DNA of 64,000 nt from Stratiolaelaps scimitus (lineage: Eukaryota; Arthropoda; Arachnida; Mesostigmata; Laelapidae), in contig JABWDB010000009.1 in NCBI GenBank assembly GCA_019614645.1, positions 1,178,001 through 1,242,000 of the forward strand, given 5' to 3'. Below, in pieces: positions 51,325-60,410 of the stretch. How positions within the stretch are numbered: the stretch's first letter is position 1; each line of letters starts with the position of its first letter. Below the pieces are notes generated by a model, which did not search any database, was not told the DNA's origin, and saw nothing but the letters and a program-made list of their open reading frames with translations. A program made the position numbers and the translations under genes.

Positions 51325-54300
51325 TTAACCGAAAAAACCGAAAAATCCCGTGAATAGTTTCACTGCACTTCGGAATACACCAACGCCTATACGAACAGCT
51401 GACTCAAAGAACGTTTCCGCTGTCTTGGCCATCAGGTTTACGGTCGTGCAGATATCTCCCAGGTCTTTGGGTAGGCCACCAAAATATTTTCTCTTTTTCG
51501 AGATCTCTTTGCCGAGCTCTTCCATCGCTTTGTTCATTTGTTGCATCGCGTCTTTCACGGCCGGCGTGTCCAGGCAACAATCCGGTTCATTCTTGAGAAC
51601 GGTGAGCCTGTGAAAAGGAATCGAAAAGAGTTAACAACAGACGCAAACAATTGGAAAGACAGTTGTTGTTCACGTTTTTTTTTTCTCTTGACAGATCCAG
51701 ATGCGGGCGAGCTACGACGAGTCGCTAACCCCGGACATAAAGAGAATCCGCAGCAGATTTTATATATTCAATAATAATGGAACAGTGCCATTTAGATTAC
51801 ATCCATTGACGTGGGGCGATTTCCTCTGGCGCCGCCGCTGTTCATAACGAGAATCAAACTGGTTCCATTCGTCAAAATGAGATCTTTTCACTAGCTTACA
51901 AAAACGTATAATTGGAAACGTGAGATAAACATGTTTTCAAAACCACAGGCCATTGTCCATTGAAAGATATACTAGGTGCTTCCGTTTTGCCAACACTATT
52001 TCCCGACCTGGAATCAACATCGAGGTATAAACACGGACGCTTGTGTCAAATACTGTTTGCTATTCTATTAAAGGAGAGCTTTAGCATTATATTGTGCTTG
52101 CCGTTTGGCGCATTACACTGAAGGATCACAGATAATGGACACCACACAGACGGGGCAGTTTGCCACATATACATCCAGTTATAAATTGTGGAAACAGAGT
52201 GCCACCCTCCACTGGACACACTCTGTATTTTGTGGTGAAATAAAGCCCGCACCTGTATGTATTAATAATTACATCGGATCACTTTACTCTTTCTCTCTAA
52301 TTTCTACAATTTAGCGTAACTTACATTTTATCGATAGAGTTGTTCAACGAACGAGCCGCCAGTATCACGTCACTGTACTTCTCGGAGTCCAATTTGTTAA
52401 TAGCTTGAGTCAACTCACTTTGTTGATCCTTAAGTTGTGCTATATATTTGTCCTTTTCTTTGCATTCAGTCGAGTTGTGGGGTGGCGTTGTCGTTGGTCC
52501 GGCAGTTGGCGAGCCACCAGGAGTCGTCGTTGGTCCGGCAGTTGGCGAGCCACCAGGAGTCGTTGTTGGTCCGGCAGTTGGCGAGCCACCAGGAGTCGTT
52601 GTTGGTCCTGCAGTTGGCGAGCCACCAGGAGTCGTTGTTGGTCCGGCAGTTGGCGAGCCACCAGGAGTCGTCGTTGGTCCGGCAGTTGGCGAGCCACCAG
52701 GAGTCGTTGTTGGTCCGGCAGTTGGCGAGCCACCAGGGGTCGTCGTTGGTCCGGCAGTTGGCGAGCCACCAGGAGTCGTTGTTGGTCCTGCAGTTGGCGA
52801 GCCACCAGGAGTCGTTGTTGGTCCTGCAGTTGGCGAGCCACCAGGAGTCGTCGTTGGTCCGGCAGTTGGCGAGCCACCAGGAGTCGTCGTTGGTCCGGCA
52901 GTTGGCGAGCCACCAGGAGTCGTCGTTGGTCCGGCAGTTGGCGAGCCACCAGGAGTCGTCGTTGGTCCGGCAGTTGGCGAGCCACCAGGAGTCGTTGTTG
53001 GTCCGGCAGTTGGCGAGCCACCAGGAGTCGTTGTTGGTCCGGCAGTTAGCGAGCCACCAGGAGTCGTTGTTGGTCCGGCAGTTGGCGAGCCACCAGGAGT
53101 CGTTGTTGGTCCTGCAGTTGGCGAGCCACCAGGAGTCGTTGTTGGTCCTGCAGTTGGCGAGCCACCAGGAGTCGTCGTTGGTCCGGCAGTTGGCGAGCCA
53201 CCAGGAGTCGTCGTTGGTCCGGCAGTTGGCGAGCCACCAGGGGTCGTCGTTGGTCCGGCAGTTGGCGAGCCACCAGGAGTCGTTGTTGGTCCTGCAGTTG
53301 GCGAGCCACCAGGAGTCGTTGTTGGTCCGGCAGTTGGCGAGCCACCAGGAGTCGTTGTTGGTCCGGCAGTTGGCGAGCCACCAGGAGTCGTTGTTGGTCC
53401 TGCAGTTGGTGAGCCACCAGGAGTCGTTGTTGGTCCGGCAGTTGGCGAGCCACCAGGAGTCGTTGTTGGTCCGGCAGTTGGCGAGCCACCAGGAGTCGTC
53501 GTTGGTCCGGCAGTTGGCGAGCCACCAGGAGTCGTTGTTGGTCCGGCAGTTGGCGAGCCACCAGGAGTCGTTGTTGGTCCGGCAGTTGGCGAGCCACCAG
53601 GGGTCGTCGTTGGTCCGGCAGTTGGCGAGCCACCAGGAGTCGTTGTTGGTCCTGCAGTTGGCGAGCCACCAGGAGTCGTTGTTGGTCCGGCAGTTGGCGA
53701 GCCACCAGGAGTCGTTGTTGGTCCGGCAGTTGGCGAGCCACCAGGAGTCGTTGTTGGTCCTGCAGTTGGTGAGCCACCAGGAGTCGTTGTTGGTCCTGCA
53801 GTTGGCGAGCCACCAGGAGTCGTTGTTGGTCCTGCAGTTGGCGAGCCACCAGGAGTCGTTGTTGGTCCGGCAGTTGGCGAGCCACCAGGAGTCGTTGTTG
53901 GTCCGGCAGTTGGCGAGCCACCAGGAGTCGTTGTTGGTCCGGCAGTTGGCGAGCCACCAGGGGTCGTCGTTGGTCCGGCAGTTGGCGAGCCACCAGGAGT
54001 CGTTGTTGGTCCTGCAGTTGGCGAGCCACCAGGAGTCGTTGTTGGTCCGGCAGTTGGCGAGCCACCAGGAGTCGTTGTTGGTCCGGCAGTTGGCGAGCCA
54101 CCAGGAGTCGTTGTTGGTCCTGCAGTTGGCGAGCCACCAGGAGTCGTCGTTGGTCCGGCAGTTGGCGAGCCACCAGGAGTCGTTGTTGGTCCGGCAGTTG
54201 GCGAGCCACCAGGAGTCGTTGTTGGTCCTGCAGTTGGCGAGCCACCAGGAGTCGTCGTTGGTCCGGCAGTTGGCGAGCCACCAGGAGTCGTTGTTGGTCC

Positions 54301-56257
54301 GGCAGTTGGCGAGCCACCAGGAGTCGTTGTTGGTTCTGCAGTTGGCGAGCCACCAGGAGTCGTCGTTGGTCCGGCAGTTGGCGAGCCACCAGGAGTCGTT
54401 GTTGGTCCGGCAGTTGGCGAGCCACCAGGAGTCGTTGTTGGTTCGGCAGTTGGCGAGCCACCAGGAGTCGTTGTTGGTCCTGCAGTTGGCGAGCCACCAG
54501 GAGTCGTCGTTGGTCCGGCAGTTGGCGAGCCACCAGGAGTCGTTGTTGGTCCGGCAGTTGGCGAGCCACCAGGAGTCGTTGTTGGTCCTGCAGTTGGGGA
54601 GCCACCAGGGGTCGTCGTTGGTCCGGCAGTTGGCGAGCCACCAGGAGTCGTCGTTGGTCCGGCAGTTGGCGAGCCACCAGGAGTCGTCGTTGGTCCTGCA
54701 GTTGGCGAGCCACCAGGAGTCGTTGTTGGTCCTGCAGTTGGCGAGCCACCAGGAGTCGTCGTTGGTCCGGCAGTTGGCGAGCCACCAGGAGTCGTCGTTG
54801 GTCCGGCAGGTCGCCAACTGCCGGAGCTACCAGGAGTCGTTCCTCCTGGAGTCGTCGTTGGGTCGGAAGAACAGTCTATAACGATCATACAGATATTTTA
54901 TTTAAAAGTAGTGAAAAGCTTCGATTCACCACTATGAACTCGTGTTGACATAATTTAAGTGTAATGCTGAACTATTTAAATCATACGATGATAAATCATT
55001 GTATAAGATGTGCTTCTAATGCGAATCCCACAATGTGAGATAGAGCACTTTCACAAATCACGGGTAATTCTAACAAGCGAAAGTTCAAAATGTATCTAAA
55101 AAAAATGAGATTGGTTATCCCAGTTTTGTGTTCAACCAAATGAATGCCAAGACACGTCAAGTTCGGAGGATATGGTGGTGGAGAGATATTGTTTGAGATA
55201 TTTCACACGGGAATGGGCCAAAGGTCGACAGTTGCGGGGTCGTACAATTTGGAAAGCACTTGCTACCTGGTGAATCTTTACGTCACTCACCGCACAGGAG
55301 CAGCGCTTCTATCTCCGTTGCCACATAACACTTCAATAAGGTGCATGCATCAAATCACCCTTAACAATTCTTGCACGATGGGATATTGTATCGGAAAATT
55401 TCGCAAATTCGAGAAAAGCTCCACGTAAACTCTGCGAAAGACTCGCATTGACACACAGATACAGAATCCCGTTTGGCGGTGCATTGTGAAGTCGCTATTC
55501 GTATCGTCGGTTATTAGTGCGAACCGACATTCTTCTTGCCAAAAATCTTCCCCATAGACGGGAAAAACGTTCGTAGTCACCACGCGTTTGAGGCGAAGTG
55601 TTGACTAAAAGCAATAACAACTTCTAGTTCTCAATCGAATTCGCATCATCCAGTTTGCATCGGGACGACTTCATACTAGCTAGCGCTGGTAAACGAACGC
55701 GATACCCTTTCTAACTTTGATCTTCCACCACTAAAATCGCTATTCTTTACAACGACTACGGGAGAGCCACGACAGTTCGTAATTGTAATGCAACACTTCA
55801 AAAAATGTATTCACAGGTCGTGGACATCACGCCCAGTCTACTCTCTCGAAACACGTCGGTTTGCCATGACACAAACGGCCCGGAACGGCCCGGCCGTCTC
55901 ACTCAAATTTGAACTCAGCAGTTAAACAAGATGTCTCCTTGTTCTAGATATTTAATTAAGAATATATTGAGCAGAGAGTTCTTCAATGTATCTCACGTTC
56001 AGGGGTACAATTGTCGCCCACATTTGCAAGTGGATAAAAACAAGCGGGTTTGATTGCTAAAAGACCCGACGCATTACCAATTTCCATGTGACGATACAGG
56101 TTAAAGAAACTCCAGCGGAAGAAACGACTATGTTTATTCCAGCTGAAAATCTACATTTGTCATTTTCCTCTCTGTATATATATATATATATGCATGTGCA
56201 AACATTTACTCTACCATTCTAACGCGGAGTTCCTATTCATACCAGGGGGTGCGTGTG

Positions 56258-56304
<47 letters not shown>

Positions 56305-57411
56305 AATTGCGAAGACTGCTCTCAAAAGAGACACATTATTTTGACATAAACTGATTCCAGTGAGATCCACTCGACGGATCCACTAACTCTTAAATAGGTG
56401 TGTCTTAACGAAACTTGTTCATTCAGCAAGAACAGTAGCACAAAAGTATCGCCTTCGTAGCACAACATCTGTTGTAGTTGAAAATACTATAAAATTTAGG
56501 TAGGGCTTAATTGCAACGCAAACGGAGTCAAACGGAGTGAGCCGAGCTGTTTGCACGCCATTTTAGGTCACGATATAACGCGATTAGTAATGATCCAGCC
56601 TCATGTCTCAAACAGTTGAAAGCACATACAAGATTCTCAAGAGCCGATTAAGTGAAAATACATCCGAGACCCAGCCACCGGCGACGCTTCTTCGTATTAT
56701 AACGATACGTGTCCTGGGATACGAATTTACATATGGCGTATATACTAGTAACACAGGTGCCTTGAAAAAGATACATAAAGACTGTCCGTGCTAAGTTCAC
56801 AATGACAGCGTTTTGAAATCCCAGTGATCTACACCTGTATCCGGGGAACGTTCGAGAAGATATGGTCACTGGGTTCAGGTTTCGCACAACAGCCGCACGT
56901 GATTATATAGTAACTGACACAACTACACTATGGAATAGCATTTATTCGTAACCGAGTTCGTATCGGTCGGTGCTGTAACCATGGGTAGGTAGGCTTCGAC
57001 TAGTTTATATATATATATGTATATAAATAGTTTAAAGTAATACGAAATCCATGTCCGATCAAGGCCCAAGTTGAAGGGGTCCAGGGTTTTAGTGCGTGAG
57101 AGTCCCACAGGACCAGACGAATACGTTCGTCATGAAGTGTGGTCTGCAAAATGCATTTTGCCCTTAACCGCGTAAAAAAAGGAGTGCATATGTATAAAGG
57201 GGGATTTGTCCTATCAAGCAATGCCGAAATCTGTATCGTGGACGTTAAATGCTATGATATATTAAAAAAATTTAATATGAGTTTGGTACTAACCGATTCC
57301 TAGGGGGCATGGCGAGGTTTGGGCCAAGGTCGTCTCAATCAGGAGAGCGACAACTAGGACGAGCGAAAAACACGTGGCTCTTCCTCGATGTTGATGAGTG
57401 AAGCCCTTCAT
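51325..57411 (-). CDS. secreted mucin-like protein with 64 tandem 12-residue repeats
   Basis: Three minus-strand exons: 57411-57294 (ATCG|GTTAGT), 54875-52325 (TTATAG|ACTGT ... AAAAT|GTAAGT) and 51607-51325 (TTCACAG|G ... stop). Both junctions match in phase (1 and 2), creating Asp and Met codons. The product is 983 aa. Exon 1 encodes a signal peptide (residues 1-30, core CFSLVLVVALLI, cleavage after TTLA). Exon 2 has a short Pro/Thr/Gly lead, then exactly 64 units of GPTTTPGGSPTA (52501-54804; two units with E for G, one with L for P), 42% Ser/Thr and almost uncharged, typical of an O-glycosylated rod. After the array comes a charged, heptad-like helix (ECKEKDKYIAQLKDQQSELT ...), then exon 3 with CC, more helix (AMQQMNKAMEELGKEISKKR) and a hydrophobic Phe/Gly end (KLFTGFFGFFG). 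Two N-glycosylation sequons (NST, NNS) flank the helix. I recognise no family for the C-terminal domain; a mucin, silk, glue or salivary role is inference. Confidence 0.85.
52501..54804 (-). repeat. 36-bp x 64 coding minisatellite
   Basis: The array is 2,304 bp with no length variants: every unit is 36 bp. Units differ mainly at synonymous sites (GTCGTT/GTCGTC, CCGGCA/CCTGCA, GGAGTC/GGGGTC on the plus strand). Rare markers recur 360 bp apart (GGG variant at about 53239, 53599 and 53959; GGTGAG variant at about 53409 and 53769), showing a ten-unit higher-order repeat. Since 36 is a multiple of three and the unit has no stop in any frame, all six frames are open; only the minus frame continues into spliced exons. 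Confidence 0.97.
54876..57293 (-). other. intron 1 of the mucin-like gene
   Basis: A 2.4-kb intron. It includes (TA)n at 56176-56192 and 56258-56299. Open frames at 55144-55428 (+) and 55350-55583 (-) have no recognisable content. Confidence 0.7.
56258..56299. repeat. (TA)n microsatellite
   Basis: About 40 bp of TA in intron 1 of the mucin-like gene. Confidence 0.93.
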
Positions 57412-58041
57412 GTTGGCGGCGAAATCTCTATGACAGGTATCTCAACCAGCTAACTTGCGTATCCAATTTGCCCGACGGGGATGCCTATTTATGTGTCCCA
57501 CATCGAGAGAAGTGTGCAGCATACGTCCTCAAAAAAAGGAGGGGCTACCGACAGCCAACCTCGTGTCGTGTACAATTGTTCTGTTCGTCTAGTCCTCGCC
57601 ACCTATACATGTGTATGGAGAGAAGGGACAAAATAGAACAAGGTTAGCAAACAAAATTCGCAGGTTTTTGGCATTTCAAGAGGCCGATACACGGTGGCGT
57701 TTTCGGGCCGTGTCTTGAAATGTGTATAGACGCCGACTAGCAGACAAGTATTCTCATAGAGCAAAAAAGCACTGGCCACCCATCCTTGCTCAGGTTCATT
57801 CATTCGTACCGTCGCTATACTCCTCGCCGGTAACGGCTTGGCTACTTACGTCAAGATTGACGGGTATGGAGGGAGTGTTAGCTCGGCCAAATCAACGAAG
57901 AGAATGTGATACTCGGACACGCCCTTTGGCAACGTCAACTTGCCGGCTCTTTACGCATAAAAGGTCCTCTAAACGACCATAACTCATGGGACAAGCTGTC
58001 CATCTATGAGCAGGTGCTGCCAAAAGGGACCGCTCGAATCA

Positions 58042-58439
58042 ATGATGATCTCCTTTGCAACTAGGGTAACTTTGATGGCAATTATCTGTTGCTGTATGTC
58101 GTCCATAGGTAAGTAATATATAGATATTGTTATTGTTATGGTGTTCACCCGTTTATGTGTTGCGACCTTTGTCGGCTGGCAGCGCCATCGTTTAACTCAT
58201 ACAGAATGTACACAGTTTACCTAGGCAGCATGCTTACTTATCGAGGGTATCCGTTTGAGACTGATGAGTTTCTTAGATCTTCGTGCGGGTGGGAAGATTA
58301 CGAAGATTTAGTATGTAGAACGTCAAGTGAACGATTCGTTCCGCGTTCGCAATTGGCGTTATCCGGTTGCTGCATAACTTTTGAAAACCTCCACTCTTTT
58401 GTCTTGATATGTACACGCAAGGTCCAACAGCTATTCTGA
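58042..58439 (+). CDS. small secreted cysteine-containing protein (107 aa)
   Basis: Two exons: 58042-58108 (CCATAG|GTAAGT) and 58183-58439 (GGCTGGCAG|CG ... TGA), joined in phase 1 to an Ala codon. Intron length is 74 bp. Exon 1 is a signal peptide start (MMISFATRVTLMAIICCCMS) and the cleavage is probably just before or after the junction. The mature part has CGWEDYEDLVC, GCC and IC, five cysteines in all, plus Tyr-rich N-terminal residues (SYRMYTVYLGSMLTY) and a basic end. The odd cysteine number would leave one free or allow a dimer. It is divergent from the mucin-like gene, with 630 bp between the two start codons. No AATAAA is obvious nearby. No family recognised; the splice model and signal peptide are the support. 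Confidence 0.5.
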
Positions 58440-58863
58440 ACAAGTAGTTGCAGCAATAGTATCTATACAGGAGGTCTACCATGGAGAGACGACGGAGAGT
58501 TCGCTATTGCAGGAGTTAGTCTTTAGTACCCCTGAGTACACAAATATCGATATCAGCAGCGCTCTAAAGCGGCAACATTAAGCTGAAGCAATCGATGAGT
58601 TCACTCAGTAAGCGTGCGAGTCTATATAAGGCTGTCGCTCGATCAAATCTTCTTCGTTGGTTGACCGTAATGCCTAAACAGGATCCTGTGCGCTCACTTA
58701 TATTATACCGCGATCGATGGCCATCTACAGAACTAGAATAGTCTTCTGTAATTTTTATATTCAAATATAGTATATAGTCGCCTATACATGTTTATCAGTT
58801 CCATGCTGAAAAATTATATGCCACTTTTGCACTGCATGACGTAGGGGTTTTCGGAGAATACGC

Positions 58864-58871
58864 TTATATAA
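58864..58871 (+). promoter_or_regulatory. possible TATA box
   Basis: TTATATAA lies 46-53 bp upstream of the ATG at 58917, with a pyrimidine-rich stretch about 30 bp after it where initiation could occur. Confidence 0.3.
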
Positions 58872-58916
58872 TTTGTGTTTCTCCCACTTCAACGATTACT
58901 ACCCACACCCATATAA

Positions 58917-59153
58917 ATGAAAATCGTACTGCTTTCCGTAATCAGTTTTGTTTGCCGTTCGAATGCTTACATCCTCAAGGATGTAAACTCGCCTAATGTC
59001 AGGCAAAATGCCCTCAATATCCAACAACATACAAGGGAGCATTTGTGTACCACAAACTCAACTCGTTCACTAACTGATAGTGTTGCAGAGAACCTTACAC
59101 TCGGGTTCTTTGCCACACCAAGCTTAACTAGAGCGTTTCTCCTCAGCAAATAG
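58917..59153 (+). CDS. hypothetical short secreted protein (78 aa)
   Basis: The ATG follows a plausible TATA element. The N-terminus (MKIVLLSVISFVCRSNAYIL) resembles a signal peptide with cleavage after SNA. The remainder is polar, with one Cys and two or three N-glycosylation sequons (NST, NLT). There is no recognised domain, and splicing within the frame cannot be excluded. It sits 480 bp after the other small secreted protein on the same strand. It may be a chance frame. Confidence 0.28.
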   Translation: MKIVLLSVISFVCRSNAYILKDVNSPNVRQNALNIQQHTREHLCTTNSTRSLTDSVAENLTLGFFATPSLTRAFLLSK

Positions 59154-59348
59154 TCCCACTGAGTATCTCGACTTCCAAGATGAAGCACAACGCACTGGTG
59201 GGTCGACAGCACGAGACCCCTCTGTTCAGACCATCACGTAACTAAGTCATTGAGGGACTTCTATATTGTTGTGTGATCCTTGGCGCTCCTCACGGGCATA
59301 TCGTGTTTGACATCGTTTTCGTTTACGAAGTGCCGTTGAAGGTCGAAC

Positions 59349-59474
59349 CTACAGTATGGTTTCATTTGGCATCGTCTCGAGCGCACTCTTGAAGTCTGTC
59401 ACGTCGACATAGAGGTCGGCCAATGCTGTCAGGTTGAGAAAGTCAAGCACGCATTCTACGGTAGCACGCATCTC
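59349..59474 (-). mobile_element. possible non-LTR retrotransposon fragment
   Basis: A minus frame reads VECVLDFLNLTALADL followed by YVDVTDFKSALETMPNETI, which resembles reverse-transcriptase motif A (hydrophobic-D-F-x-x-A-hydrophobic) but with changes and a stop after ETIL. The flanks are decayed. Weak. Confidence 0.25.
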
Positions 59475-59807
59475 CTTTCTATATGCGTATTGTCGCGTTG
59501 AGATGAGTTACTGGCTAAACGCAAGCGCACGCTCCGAAATTTGCCAGGCGCAACACCTATTATTTTATGTGTGAAGACAACCGCTTTGTACATCCTCGCA
59601 AGCAGTTCATTTCGAAATGACCGTCAGAAAATGTACGGCAGCGTAACAGCAGAGAAAGGCCCAGCGCTGCCTTCGTCGGGGAGAGCCAGGATAAGCTCCA
59701 AGTTCTGATTCCGTTTTGGGTTCATTTCCATAATTGCATTTTAAACCGCTTCTTCCGAAAGGTTTCGTTTGATTTTATGTTGAGTCTTAACATCGAAGAT
59801 CAATTTG

Positions 59808-60029
59808 TCATCTCTCGTAACAATTCTGTACAAAAGGCTCTTCCTTGTTTGCCGAGCAACCAGTGAAGACAAATAATAGTTCAATGGCATCTTTATTCAG
59901 TTCATGTGGGACCCACTTCCCTTCCTTTTGCATCTCTCTTAGCTCAGGTAGACGACGCACTGTAGTTGAATTCACCACTCTCAGCAAATAGACAGGCTCG
60001 CGGAATGAGTCGATCGCGTTTCGATTCAA
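59808..60029 (-). pseudogene. mariner transposase remnant
   Basis: The minus frame contains LREMQKEGKWVPHELNKDAI followed by LLFVFTGCSANKEEPF and a frame-disrupted YER-D(D)KLIF region. This is the linker of mariner transposases just before the first catalytic Asp. It is of a different lineage from the copies at 48.7 and 63.4 kb, which read AKWVPHKLS and WVPHELGPGQLKM. Broken and short. Confidence 0.65.
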
Positions 60030-60373
60030 GGGACCGACAAATTCGTCGTGTCTCTCTCTCTCTCTCTCTCTCTCTCGTCACCGTCGGAGTGTTCCCAATC
60101 GAAATCACCAGCTGTAAAGCGTTGAAACCAGTTTCAACGGATTTTGTCTGAGACTGCGGGTTAGCCTTCCACTTTACTCACGGAACCTTCGTGATTTGAG
60201 TTGCCTTTTTCCCAGCACAAGAATAGTGACGAAGCATACAATGATGTATATGCAGATTTTTGTCGCTTGGGCAACTGGTACTAATACACCCAAAGAAAGT
60301 ATGAACAGTTTGTCCAATGCGGGACTAACTTGCATGCGGGCTTCGTGGTGCCGAAACTGCACAATTTCAAAGA

Positions 60374-60410
<37 letters not shown>

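Noticed and set aside
52405..54937. Five other long open frames (193-829 codons) over the mucin array on both strands
   Set aside because: They are shadows of a 36-bp repeat whose unit has no stop in any frame. Only the minus frame beginning SSDPTTTPGG continues through phase-matched splice sites to a signal peptide and a C-terminal exon.
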